Shown here piece after piece: positions 7,958-15,860 of a stretch of 64,000 nt of DNA (its first letter is position 1; each line of letters starts with the position of its first letter). The stretch comes from PGYR01 sp048267165. Its GTDB lineage: Bacteria; Bacteroidota; Ignavibacteria; Kapaibacteriales; UBA2268. The stretch lies in assembly GCA_048267165.1 (NCBI GenBank), contig JBLWYD010000013.1:1-64000 (forward strand). Reading direction: 5' to 3'. Under the pieces are notes generated by a model. The model ran no database searches and had not been told where the DNA came from. It worked only from the letters and a program-made list of their open reading frames with translations. The position numbers and the translations under genes were made by a program.

Positions 7958-8854
7958 TTACAATGTAAATGTATATCCAATAGCTATAAAAACACTACTA
8001 TTAAACTCTTCTTGATAAATATTCTCTGGCTTTACTAACATTTGTTCATCTATTGAATAAGCGTTACTTAATGTTCTAGTATACCCTCCTATAAAACCAA
8101 TATCAGCAGTAAACTTATGAGCACGTCCAATAGAAAACCCACAACCAACTAATAATCGCGGTTTTACGTTCTCATTTAAACTCATACCAACCCCAAAAGT
8201 GCCATGAAGACCTAATGATATATCTTCCACAATAATCCCACCATATTTTATTAAAGCAGCTGTTCCATATTCATTTTCTAATGGATTCTCTTCAACTATT
8301 TGATATTGCAATACTGTATCCACTTTTGATTCTTTAATATTATATTCATTAGTGGAAAGTGAAGCTCTATAAAAAGAAAAACCTACTGACCAATAAGATG
8401 ATGAAGGTTTAGGATATAAAATACTTGTCTCATAACTCGAAAGACGAAAACCAGTATCTAAAGGTTGTATTTGAATTTTTATATCTGCAAATTCTTCTCT
8501 ATATTGTTGTGGTAAACTAATATAATGATTTTCATTTTGTATTTTCTCTAACTTATCCTGATCAGATTTACTTAAATCCTTGAATTCTTTAGATAATTGT
8601 GTTAAATCAAGTTCCTTAGAAATAATAGTATCATTTTTCTTTATAATTATCTTGTAAAACTTAAGATCAACATCATCTATCCTAACAAAGAATATATCCC
8701 CATTCATTGGTGTCTTTTCGGGATATTCTATGGTTTTATTTTCGAAATTAATTTTTATAGTATTATTATCATTAGGTGCTATGATTCCTTCATAAGCTAT
8801 TAACGATAATGAACTCGAAAACCCAACAACCAAAAGTAAAATTATAAACTTCAT
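7958..8854 (-). CDS. exported beta-barrel-like protein, unknown
   Basis: 298 aa from the ATG at 8854, chosen because AAAGGAG lies about 5 nt upstream and a signal peptide begins there (MKFIILLLVVGFSSSLSLIA). Residues 20-140 are polar, and residues 155-298 alternate in the way of membrane strands (YWSVGFSFYRASLS, GLHGTFGVGMSLN, ADIGFIGGYTRTL) and end in an aromatic-hydrophobic strand (AIGYTFTL), as outer-membrane barrels do. A location in the outer membrane is inferred. No family was recognised and no partner is obvious. Confidence 0.65.
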   Translation of the reverse strand: MKFIILLLVVGFSSSLSLIAYEGIIAPNDNNTIKINFENKTIEYPEKTPMNGDIFFVRIDDVDLKFYKIIIKKNDTIISKELDLTQLSKEFKDLSKSDQDKLEKIQNENHYISLPQQYREEFADIKIQIQPLDTGFRLSSYETSILYPKPSSSYWSVGFSFYRASLSTNEYNIKESKVDTVLQYQIVEENPLENEYGTAALIKYGGIIVEDISLGLHGTFGVGMSLNENVKPRLLVGCGFSIGRAHKFTADIGFIGGYTRTLSNAYSIDEQMLVKPENIYQEEFNSSVFIAIGYTFTL

Positions 8855-8888
8855 CGTATCTCCTTTAATATTTAGAATAATTGTCAAA

Positions 8889-9059
8889 TCAATCAGGCAA
8901 ACTCACTGTAAACTTAGCCCCTTTGCCTTCACCCATGCTAATTGCTTTTATTGTTCCTGAGTGTTTGTCTATTATCTTACAGCTAATGTAAAGCCTCAGC
9001 TCTGTTGTACTTTCACCAGTTGTTCTTACTGCTTACTCAGGTAAACCTACCAAACAATG
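8889..9059 (-). pseudogene. histidine kinase C-terminal relic
   Basis: Read on the minus strand, this gives AVRTTGESTTELRLYISCK, then IIDKHSGTIKAISMGEGKG and AKFTVSLPD-stop, which is the last third of a HATPase_c domain. The G2 box, expected as STGLGLYIS, is mutated (TTELRLYIS), and a TAA interrupts the frame just upstream. The rest of the gene is missing. It does not overlap a real gene. Confidence 0.75.
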
Positions 9060-9097
9060 GTATTATGTTGTGAGTTATATCCATATGCCAGTGGACT

Positions 9098-10174
9098 TTA
9101 TTCATTTAAATTATCTCTATATCTATTGAACCATAATTTATCCAAAGTAATTATTGAAAATGGTGTGACGTTATTATTCTTATTATTAAAAACAAAAATC
9201 TTGGAAAAGAATTCTTGTTTAATATCTATTGCTGCTGATTTGTCCATATTGAATCTCATCCAATGTTCGTAAATTCTCTTTGGCAAATAAAAATCAAATT
9301 CAGTTCTAAAATCAGGATTTTCTTTTTCATAAATTGTTAATCTCCATACATCAGGTGAATCAATTGCCCAATGTATCAGAGCTTTATATGTTTTGAAACC
9401 TGTATTAATGTCCAGGATATTCTTTTCAGTTCCTGATCTTGCAATTAGGAAGACTAAATCTCCTGTTTCTAATAATCCTACATAAGAATATTTTATAACA
9501 GTATTTGAATAAGTAATTATATCACCAAAAACATTGTCTTCATTAAGTAACTGATTAACATTATTATATTCCTGCAAGTCCAATTTTCCATCTCTATCTT
9601 TTAGAAATTTGTAAAGGATTTCTATTAAATCTACTTCAAATTTATTAACTAATGCTTGAGTAATATTATTTAGGTCTTTGATAAGATTTGGGCTTAGAAA
9701 CCAACTTAATGAAAGTAACGGTATTTTATTATTTGTAGCAAATTCAATAGCTGGTTTACTAAACTCGTTTATAGAAGCTACGCCAACTTGATAAATATAT
9801 CTTGTTCTATTATCTACAGCAAAATAAGCCCTTCTGTTGTTTTGTCTGGCTATTAATGAATTCTTTGTAACAATTTCGAAATCATTTAAATCATTTCTTA
9901 ATCCAAGAGCATTTCTAACTATTGTTAATCCGACTTTTGAGGAAAAAGCTTTGCATTCAAATATTAGTTGTGTAGGATATGCAAAAGGCATTTGAATTGG
10001 TGGATTCATAATTACATCTGCGTCATGTGCTGCACCCTTACCGTTTAAAAAGAAGAGTCCACCTCTCTCAAAAGTGAATATATTATCTGCTGTTACATTT
10101 GTAAATCCACATGACTTTAATAATTGTCTAACAATATACTCTAGTAGTGCTCCTTTAATGTGTCCTGCTTTCAT
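9098..10174 (-). CDS. PD-(D/E)XK nuclease-like protein
   Basis: 358 aa. The first 120 residues carry a restriction-endonuclease-like core: helix GALLEYIVRQLLKSCGF (8-24) with an acidic residue, HDADVI with Asp51/Asp53, and QLIFECKAF with Glu73 and Lys75, followed by a helix with Arg. This is the arrangement of Mrr/restriction-like enzymes acting on DNA. Residues 130-358 form an unrecognised domain, probably for target or partner binding. No methyltransferase is adjacent, so it is not a classical modification-paired enzyme. The context is accessory genes. A role in DNA defence or repair is inferred. Confidence 0.62.
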   Translation of the reverse strand: MKAGHIKGALLEYIVRQLLKSCGFTNVTADNIFTFERGGLFFLNGKGAAHDADVIMNPPIQMPFAYPTQLIFECKAFSSKVGLTIVRNALGLRNDLNDFEIVTKNSLIARQNNRRAYFAVDNRTRYIYQVGVASINEFSKPAIEFATNNKIPLLSLSWFLSPNLIKDLNNITQALVNKFEVDLIEILYKFLKDRDGKLDLQEYNNVNQLLNEDNVFGDIITYSNTVIKYSYVGLLETGDLVFLIARSGTEKNILDINTGFKTYKALIHWAIDSPDVWRLTIYEKENPDFRTEFDFYLPKRIYEHWMRFNMDKSAAIDIKQEFFSKIFVFNNKNNNVTPFSIITLDKLWFNRYRDNLNE

Positions 10175-10221
10175 GTTTTTTTTCTATATATTTAGTTTAT
10201 TTTTTTAAAGTCTGAATTATA

Positions 10222-10698
10222 CTATGGTATTACATTTGGAAAATATATCCATTCTCCATCTTTCGATTGTTCATAAGAAATGGTTTGTATTAACCTATTA
10301 TCTTTATCATATAGATAAACTTTATCACCAGAGTTTAAGAGTTGAGCCGTTTTGTCTGAAGTATAAACAACAGACCCACAGTTCTCAAATGTAGGACTAG
10401 GTTTCGATTCGGAATTAAGTTTAGCCAATTCCCATTTGATATTTTCATCGTCTAGTATGTAATAAGAAGAGAAGTCCGTTTCAGATAATAAGAAACTTTT
10501 GATTTCAAACTTTTCATTATAATCATCTTCTCCTTGTGGGTTAGGGAGTAATGCTACTATTCTCACAAATGTACCTTCTAATCCATCTGGCATAGAGTTG
10601 ATTTCATGACATTCATCAAGTACTAAATCTTTAGTAGGTAAATCATCACTACAAGAAATTAGTATTAAAAATACTAGTAATAAAAGTGATTTTATCAT
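10222..10698 (-). CDS. lipoprotein with lamin-tail-like domain
   Basis: 158 aa. The signal peptide ends in a lipobox (ILISC, Cys16), so it is anchored to a membrane. Residues 40-155 resemble a lamin-tail (LTD) beta-sandwich: VRIVALLPNPQGEDDYNEKF near the start, a YYILDDENIKWEL strand, the turn LLNSGDKVYLYDKDNRLI and GEWIYF at the end. LTD domains are common in secreted bacterial proteins, but their ligands are mostly unknown. It lies 2 nt after the Cys-rich gene and is probably cotranscribed with it. Confidence 0.7.
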   Translation of the reverse strand: MIKSLLLLVFLILISCSDDLPTKDLVLDECHEINSMPDGLEGTFVRIVALLPNPQGEDDYNEKFEIKSFLLSETDFSSYYILDDENIKWELAKLNSESKPSPTFENCGSVVYTSDKTAQLLNSGDKVYLYDKDNRLIQTISYEQSKDGEWIYFPNVIP

Positions 10699-10700
10699 TA

Positions 10701-10961
10701 TTACTTTCTCTTTTTTACTTTAGTGGTATCATTTACTAGTGTATCTAGATTATCCATTACTTTAGGCTCTTTCTTCGGCGGAGTATAACAAACTCCACAT
10801 GTACCACCTTCCTTAGCACAATGTTTACATCCACTACAGCTCTTGCAAGCAGTACAAGTCTTAGTTCCTGAACAACCTCTTCTTCCTGAGTATAATTCAG
10901 TTGTCGAGAATACAAGTAGGATTGAGATTACTAATAGTATTGATAGTATGTTTTTTTTCAT
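10701..10961 (-). CDS. small Cys-rich exported protein
   Basis: 86 aa. The signal peptide (MKKNILSILLVISILLVFS) is followed by a tight cluster of eight cysteines (CSGTKTCTACKSCSGCKHC, then GTCGVC) and a Lys/Asp-rich tail. The paired CxxC spacing suggests metal or disulfide cross-linking, but no family was recognised. Two bases separate its stop from the lipoprotein start, so the two products probably act together at the cell surface. Confidence 0.7.
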   Translation of the reverse strand: MKKNILSILLVISILLVFSTTELYSGRRGCSGTKTCTACKSCSGCKHCAKEGGTCGVCYTPPKKEPKVMDNLDTLVNDTTKVKKRK

Positions 10962-10982
10962 TAAACTTCTCTGTTTTAATAT

Positions 10983-11189
10983 TTATTGATTTCTACCGCT
11001 ATTTAGAACTGATTTGCCTTTAACTGTAAGTTTATATAAACCAAAATAGTTTCGTCTTTGAGGTATTATTGTATTGAATAATAAACCCTCATATACTCTA
11101 TAAAACCGAATTTCATTCGCATCTACTAGTTCAAGAGTATTCGTCTCATCTATCTTCTTTAATATCTTATTTATTATCTCTCGATTCAT
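10983..11189 (-). CDS. hypothetical protein, 68 aa
   Basis: The start at 11189 is the ATG of an ATGA overlap with the stop of the preceding gene (11188-11186), the usual mark of translational coupling; the longer frame would need a TTG at 11201. The sequence is a helix followed by a beta pattern ending YFGLYKLTVKGKSVL, like a small winged-helix wing, but no clear match was found. It probably forms a unit with the upstream gene. Confidence 0.5.
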   Translation of the reverse strand: MNREIINKILKKIDETNTLELVDANEIRFYRVYEGLLFNTIIPQRRNYFGLYKLTVKGKSVLNSGRNQ

Positions 11190-11443
11190 TTCTGAAGCCA
11201 ATATTTAACTAATGAATTGTCAAAGTATTCACCTGTTTTATCTGCTATGTATAGCTTCTCTTTTTCTTCTTTAAAATACTTAACGCCGACCATTAGTAGT
11301 AATAAGTCATTAGCTCTACTAGTATCAACATTAAGCTCCTGCCGAATCTCTTCAAGTAGGTCATCTTTCATAACGGATCCACCGATACCATACTTCTGTA
11401 TGGCATGTTGGTGGAAAACGTCTGTTTGGAATTTTGTTATCAT
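11186..11443 (-). CDS. hypothetical protein, 85 aa, winged-helix-like
   Basis: 85 aa, mostly helical (MKDDLLEEIRQELNVDTSRA, then NDLLLLMVGVKYFKEEKEKL) with a short beta hairpin, suggesting a small DNA-binding or adaptor protein; this is inference from the pattern only. It is coupled by ATGA to the 68-aa gene that follows. The gene diverges from the XRE regulator at 11830, with a palindrome at 11504-11520 in front of it, so it may belong to the same regulon. Confidence 0.5.
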   Translation of the reverse strand: MITKFQTDVFHQHAIQKYGIGGSVMKDDLLEEIRQELNVDTSRANDLLLLMVGVKYFKEEKEKLYIADKTGEYFDNSLVKYWLQK

Positions 11444-11503
11444 ATAATTTGTTTTACTAGAGATATTACTATTTACAACATAGTAAACTTCTATTTAGCT
11501 CTT

Positions 11504-11520
11504 TTGCATTGGGAATGTAA
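11504..11520. promoter_or_regulatory. operator-like palindrome 1
   Basis: TTGCATT-GGG-AATGTAA: 7-bp arms with one mismatch and a 3-bp centre. It lies 60 bp before the start of the divergent 85-aa gene. Confidence 0.5.
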
Positions 11521-11723
11521 TTGTAGAAATAGTCTGCTACGCTGTGGTAATGTGGGAATTTATTTTAGTACAAACTAATATCTTGAAATTTAATCAGTTT
11601 ATTAATTAATCCATTAATAAATACTACACTTGAGTTATTTGCTTATAAATAGTATGTAGCAACAGCTATTGGCTTTTCCCTAGATTTGAACTATTCCCAA
11701 TTAATAATAAAAATAATTTACGA

Positions 11724-11740
11724 TTGCATTCTCAATGCAA
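11724..11740. promoter_or_regulatory. operator-like palindrome 2
   Basis: TTGCATT-CTC-AATGCAA: perfect 7-bp arms, preceded by CGA. It lies 50 bp before the third copy, about five helical turns, upstream of the XRE gene. Confidence 0.65.
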
Positions 11741-11773
11741 TAGAATTATTAAAGAAATCATTAAATTTTGCGA

Positions 11774-11790
11774 TTGCATTCAGAGTGCAA
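11774..11790. promoter_or_regulatory. operator-like palindrome 3
   Basis: TTGCATT-CAG-AGTGCAA, again preceded by CGA, 39 bp before the XRE start codon. This position fits autorepression. Confidence 0.62.
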
Positions 11791-11829
11791 AAGAATAACT
11801 TTTTTTATTATTAGTTTAATGTTGGTCAG

Positions 11830-12378
11830 ATGAGTACAAAAGAAGAAAGAGATAGGTTATCTGAAATTATAAAAAAGACAGGACTGAGGAAGGGTGAGTT
11901 CGCCAAAAAGCTAGAAGTATCGCCACAAGCTCTTAACTTCTATCTAGATGGTAAAAATGATTGTCAAGTTATAACTAGAAAAATGTCGTATCTAGGATTA
12001 AGCATTGACTGGTTCTATACTGGAATTGGCACTCCAACATATCAACCTGATATTTTTGAGGATCAATTTGGTGTATTAAATGTACATGAAGAATCTAAGC
12101 AAAAATTAAGGATTATACAATGGATTCAGGTGAACTATGATTCTATCACTGCTTTTGAAGCAGAAAGGGGTATGGGTGAAAACGAATTAGAGTCCATACT
12201 ACTAGGAGATGACGTAATTATCCATGACATGTTAGTAAAACTTGATAATGCTGGTATAAACATTAAATGGACAATCGATGGTAGAGGAAGTATGTTTAAT
12301 GATAGGTTGAATGGGAAGAGACTTGAAGAAAAATACAATTCTGAAGTGAAAAATAAAATAATAAAATTAAAAAAGTAG
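11830..12378 (+). CDS. XRE-family regulator with duplicated DNA-binding module
   Basis: 182 aa. Residues 8-70 are a lambda-repressor-type helix-turn-helix (LRKGEFAKKLEVSPQALNFY) ending in LSIDWFYTGIGTP, as in CI-like phage-type repressors. Residues 97-156 repeat the same plan in diverged form, ending in INIKWTIDGRGSMF. Two such units in one chain could let a monomer or dimer span two half-sites or two operators. No peptidase or ligand domain follows, so it is not a LexA/CI-type self-cleaving repressor. Two matching palindromes lie just upstream and one more follows the operon, which supports autoregulation. The downstream TPR gene starts 22 nt after the stop. Confidence 0.8.
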   Translation: MSTKEERDRLSEIIKKTGLRKGEFAKKLEVSPQALNFYLDGKNDCQVITRKMSYLGLSIDWFYTGIGTPTYQPDIFEDQFGVLNVHEESKQKLRIIQWIQVNYDSITAFEAERGMGENELESILLGDDVIIHDMLVKLDNAGINIKWTIDGRGSMFNDRLNGKRLEEKYNSEVKNKIIKLKK

Positions 12379-12400
12379 TTAACTACTCAAAGGAATGAAA

Positions 12401-13819
12401 ATGAAAAAATATATATTACTAATTATATTGATTATTACACCAATTAGTTTAATCTCTAGAGATTGTTTGGAGGATGCATTTAAGCACTACGAGAATCAAG
12501 AGTACAACAAATCATTAAAAGGTATGGTGTCTTGTTTGGCTGATATAGAAGATGATGCTGACCCAGTAGAAATGGCTTATGCTTATTTTGGAATAGCTTC
12601 TAGTTATTTGAAGTTAGGTCAAATGGATTCTTCTTTGAAATATACATTAATAGCTTTTAATATTGAAACTACGAACAACCTTCCAATTAGTAAAACATTG
12701 AACCAGCTTGGATATCTATACAATAACAAAGGATTAAACCACCAAGCAATATATTACCTTAAAAAGGCTGTTAAGATTAATACAACTGAGGATAACCGAA
12801 GCTATCTTCAAATGGATTATAATAATTTAGGAATAGCATATCAAGAGATTGGTTTAGTTGATTCCTCAGTGTACTATTATAATCTCTCTTTATCATTAAC
12901 AAAAGAAGGTGATGCTGAGCATAATTTAATTTTGAATAATCTAGCATCATTATACTTTTTTAAGAATAATATCATTAAATCAAATAAGATTCTTAATGAA
13001 ATTACTGATCAATACTTATCATCTAATACTAAAGTTGAAAGGTATCTTATACTATCAAACAAAGTACTTTTCAAATTATTAACAACTCAATCTATAACTG
13101 TCAATGAACTTAGTACGTTGAAAGATTATTTAGAGTTTTGTAAATCTAGGAATGATTTCTATTCAGCTGATGCAAATTCTAAATTATCTATCTATTCATT
13201 GTTAAATGGTAATATAGAGGTGGCTATAGATTATTTGAATCGTGCCAATGGAACTTATGTATCAGTTGGAAATATTGGTCTAGCAAAAGAAATTACATCT
13301 AGATTTTCAAAATTGATGAGGAGTTCTGAGCATAAACCATTCAAATATAGTGTAGATGAATTAAATGAAAAGCAAATTCAATTATATTCTGCATCATTAA
13401 GTAGTGAGATAGAAACAAAACTAAATGCTGAGAATTACATTACTGATTTAAACAGTAGATTAAATAGAGCTGAATTGTCATTTTATATAGCATTGTCTTT
13501 ACTCATCTCTATTCTACTAACTATTGTTATAGCAATTCAAAAAATAAGGTCAAGCAAAAAAATCCAACAAATTATTAATGGTTATGTTTCATATCTGAAT
13601 ATAATTAGTCAATTAGATTCCGATAGATTAAGAAACAACCTTTCAAAAATAAACAATTATATGGTATTAGATAAGAGTTTTAACAACAAGAAATACTTTA
13701 CTGAACTAGTTGATGAAGTAGTAAGAGACACAAACAATATAAGAAAGACTGTAAAAGAAGGTATTATTTTTCAACAAACAAAAAGGTTAACAGATGTCAA
13801 TGTCACCACCACCAACTAA
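12401..13819 (+). CDS. TPR membrane protein with kinase-like dimerisation segment lacking His and ATPase
   Basis: 472 aa from the ATG at 12401 (AAAGGA about 7 nt upstream; the ATG at 12395 is too close). A signal peptide is followed by TPR repeats (about 55-200: AYAYFGIASSYLKLGQMDSS, NQLGYLYNNKGLNHQAIYY, NNLGIAYQEIGLVDSSVYYY), a coiled coil, and one membrane helix (360-382). The cytoplasmic tail (398-455) has the two-helix shape of a kinase dimerisation domain: LRNNLSKINNYM parallels LRNPLNSIKNYM, but the phospho-His position is Asp and the chain stops without a HATPase domain. It probably senses periplasmic signals and acts by contact. The small gene after it overlaps by 26 nt. Confidence 0.75.
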   Translation: MKKYILLIILIITPISLISRDCLEDAFKHYENQEYNKSLKGMVSCLADIEDDADPVEMAYAYFGIASSYLKLGQMDSSLKYTLIAFNIETTNNLPISKTLNQLGYLYNNKGLNHQAIYYLKKAVKINTTEDNRSYLQMDYNNLGIAYQEIGLVDSSVYYYNLSLSLTKEGDAEHNLILNNLASLYFFKNNIIKSNKILNEITDQYLSSNTKVERYLILSNKVLFKLLTTQSITVNELSTLKDYLEFCKSRNDFYSADANSKLSIYSLLNGNIEVAIDYLNRANGTYVSVGNIGLAKEITSRFSKLMRSSEHKPFKYSVDELNEKQIQLYSASLSSEIETKLNAENYITDLNSRLNRAELSFYIALSLLISILLTIVIAIQKIRSSKKIQQIINGYVSYLNIISQLDSDRLRNNLSKINNYMVLDKSFNNKKYFTELVDEVVRDTNNIRKTVKEGIIFQQTKRLTDVNVTTTN

Positions 13820-14069
13820 TTTCCAATGGATTGGAAATACTTTAAGTTATTCTCTAGAACCTAGTGTAACAGGACTTCAAATAAAATATAAAAAAGATGG
13901 GGATGCTGATTGGTCGGTTATCTATGACAATGAAAGTTCAGCCCCAACATCTTGTCCGTTATCATCAACGTTAGGTCCAACAGGAGAAGTTATGGGTTTA
14001 ACTAGAAAGGGATCTGAACACAAATGGGGACCTCCTGGTATAGAAGAGATTACGAATCAGGTAGTGTAA
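13794..14069 (+). CDS. hypothetical protein, 91 aa
   Basis: Overlaps the TPR gene's 3' end by 26 nt in another frame; starts at 13794 or, with equal sense, the next ATG at 13800. The sequence is beta-rich (NTLSYSLEPSVTGLQIKYKK) with many Gly, Ser and Pro, like a small fibronectin-type or ligand-binding fold, and has no signal peptide. No family recognised. The overlap implies coupled translation and a shared role with the TPR protein. A palindrome follows 40 bp after its stop. Confidence 0.55.
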   Translation: MSMSPPPTNFQWIGNTLSYSLEPSVTGLQIKYKKDGDADWSVIYDNESSAPTSCPLSSTLGPTGEVMGLTRKGSEHKWGPPGIEEITNQVV

Positions 14070-14087
14070 TTGCAATTAATGTGAAGA

Positions 14088-14112
14088 CAATCCCAATTAT
14101 TTTTTGGGATTG
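14088..14112. terminator. hairpin after the XRE-TPR operon
   Basis: CAATCCCA and TGGGATTG form an 8-bp stem around a 9-nt AT loop. No T-run follows; instead its 3' arm merges into palindrome 4, so it may be a weak terminator or part of a regulatory site. Confidence 0.4.
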
Positions 14113-14126
14113 CATTCACAATGCAA
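14110..14126. promoter_or_regulatory. operator-like palindrome 4
   Basis: TTGCATT-CAC-AATGCAA: perfect arms, the same element as the copies before the XRE gene. It stands between the XRE-TPR unit and the secreted-protein genes, 249 bp before the latter, and so could bring them into one regulon. Confidence 0.62.
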
Positions 14127-14374
14127 AACTATTTAAAGAAATTTTATTAAGTTAGTAAAAACAAATTAATGTTTGTTAATAGTCAATCATTTATAAACTA
14201 AGTATGAGGTAGTTATGAAGGATAAAAAAAGGTCAGGAAATAATCTTTGAAGGACTAAACCTGACCCGTAACGTCAAATAAAAAATTGCAAAACCCTTTA
14301 TTGACAGTTACAAAACTAAAAAATAAAACCTTCAAAATAAATATTTTTTAATAATTTATAAAGAGGTAAATAAA
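14127..14374 (+). other. intergenic region with hairpin, no gene
   Basis: No convincing gene. An inverted repeat GGTCAGG (14231-14237) and CCTGACC (14260-14266) frames a 22-nt loop, and AACAAA/TTTGTT (14160-14177) forms a smaller one. A leader RNA or small RNA is possible; a very short frame from an ATG near 14216 (11 codons) overlaps the first arm. Confidence 0.3.
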
Positions 14375-15799
14375 ATGAAAAAATTCATTTTAATATTAAT
14401 AGCGTTTTTAAGCATAAGTACAGCTGCGTTCGGAAGTGATTGCTTTGAATGTCAAAATGAGTGGATAAATGACACAATAATTGAATCCTATTCACCTTGT
14501 ACATTCTTGATTGCTTACAAATACCGTGAATGTGTAAGACCTGTTAATGATACAATTAGAGAAATGGAGTTGGTATCAGTTAATTTTTTTGGTGATTGCA
14601 ATTATTCAGGTAGTACAGATTTGGTTGTTAGCTTGGCTACAAAGTTTGTATTGAATCAGGCATACCGTGTTTTTAACACTTTGACTGACCATAGTTTAAA
14701 TAAAGAAGTAACTTTTGGAATGCCATGTTGTTGGCAATCTGATATAAATAATGACTATGTTTCTCCTTGCTCAGGTGGAGATTGTATGTGTTGTGCAATT
14801 TTCGACCTTAGAAGAGAAAAAGATGCAGTAGGCAGAGAGTATTACACTTATGTTTATCAACGAACAAATAATAGCCCTGGTCAATCTACAGCAGGATGTG
14901 GACAAGGCTGTGATTTTATGTGTGATATATTAGACTATATAACTCCAGGTACACCTCTACCGCCGAATGATAATATCCCTTGTCAAGAAGAGTGCGATGA
15001 TCCTTCTAAGTGGTATCAGTCTTCTGGCCAAACAAAAATAAAACCAGTACCTGGTACATCGTTATGTACTATAAGTATATCTTATATGTATAGAAGTTGT
15101 GATGACTATGTAGAATTTAATTTCACATCTTTTGAATATAGCGGTACTGATTGTGATGATGATGAATTGCTTTGGAATGAAGCGATTGAAGGGGTCTTAG
15201 CAGACTTAGCTAGTATTTATATTGATTCTTTACCAAAGGAGTTTAGGTTTAATTTCTCTACTTGCTGGAAGCGTGAAACACTTTCTCTTTTACCTCCAGA
15301 TGAAAGAACTGTATTTATGCCTTGCTCGTTTGATAACTGCTGTATAGCAAGTTATTATATTAGAAATACTGGAAGTGGCCCTAAGATAGTCACCCCTACA
15401 GAATATCATTTGGATACATTAACTGCTTTCTACTCGTGTGGCATTGATACGAATTGTATTTTTGTATGTAGTGATGACTTTGCAGAATTGCCTTATAACC
15501 ATATATTAACAAAAAAAGCATTAATAATAGAAGGAAATATTTTTGAAACTACATCTGAAGTTGTACCAAATCCGACTAATGATAAAGTTGAATTCTTTAT
15601 TGAATCTTTATTTAATGGTGAAGTTGAATTTAATATATTAGACAATACTGGAAAAGTAATTTATACAAAAGTAGGTGTAATAGATAACGGTAAAGTTAAT
15701 TTTGAGTTTAGCTCAAAATCATTACCTTCAGCAGTATATTATTTTAATGTTAAAGCTGGCAAACATATAATTGAATCTGGCAAATTTATTAAACAATAA
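14375..15799 (+). CDS. secreted Cys-rich protein with type IX sorting domain
   Basis: 474 aa. The signal peptide (MKKFILILIAFLSISTAAFG) is followed by two related Cys-rich repeats (about 25-190 and 205-370). Each has Cys-Thr at the first strand (CTFLIAYKYREC; CTISISYMYRSC), a central helix, a Cys-Trp (CCWQS; CWKRE) and PCS-n-CC before a strand (CCAIFDLR; CCIASYYIR). The last 80 residues are a type A C-terminal domain recognised by the type IX secretion system (VVPNPTNDKVEF, LDNTGKVIY, LPSAVYYFNVKAGK, KFIKQ). It should be exported to the surface, processed by a PorU-type sortase, and held by disulfides. Target unknown. It is the first of two cargo genes. Confidence 0.82.
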   Translation: MKKFILILIAFLSISTAAFGSDCFECQNEWINDTIIESYSPCTFLIAYKYRECVRPVNDTIREMELVSVNFFGDCNYSGSTDLVVSLATKFVLNQAYRVFNTLTDHSLNKEVTFGMPCCWQSDINNDYVSPCSGGDCMCCAIFDLRREKDAVGREYYTYVYQRTNNSPGQSTAGCGQGCDFMCDILDYITPGTPLPPNDNIPCQEECDDPSKWYQSSGQTKIKPVPGTSLCTISISYMYRSCDDYVEFNFTSFEYSGTDCDDDELLWNEAIEGVLADLASIYIDSLPKEFRFNFSTCWKRETLSLLPPDERTVFMPCSFDNCCIASYYIRNTGSGPKIVTPTEYHLDTLTAFYSCGIDTNCIFVCSDDFAELPYNHILTKKALIIEGNIFETTSEVVPNPTNDKVEFFIESLFNGEVEFNILDNTGKVIYTKVGVIDNGKVNFEFSSKSLPSAVYYFNVKAGKHIIESGKFIKQ

Positions 15800-15811
15800 T
15801 TATAATTAATT

Positions 15812-15845
15812 GGTAGGTGTTTGAAATATATCACCTACCTTTATT
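15812..15845 (+). terminator. hairpin with T-rich tail
   Basis: GGTAGGTG (15812-15819) pairs with CACCTACC (15832-15839) around a 12-nt AT loop, followed by TTTTATT. It lies between the two cargo genes, so the second may depend on read-through or its own promoter. Confidence 0.6.
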
Positions 15846-15860
15846 TATTAGGAAGTTAAT

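Larger units (their letters stand above)
11444..11829. other. divergent control region, no gene
   Basis: 386 bp between two divergent starts, very AT-rich. It holds three palindromes listed separately (11504, 11724, 11774), with the last two close to the XRE start. No other gene or RNA was seen. Confidence 0.6.

Noticed and set aside
9598..9650. EF-hand-like motif KDRDGKLDLQE inside the PD-(D/E)XK protein
   Set aside because: The first calcium ligand position is Leu and there is no second loop; probably chance.
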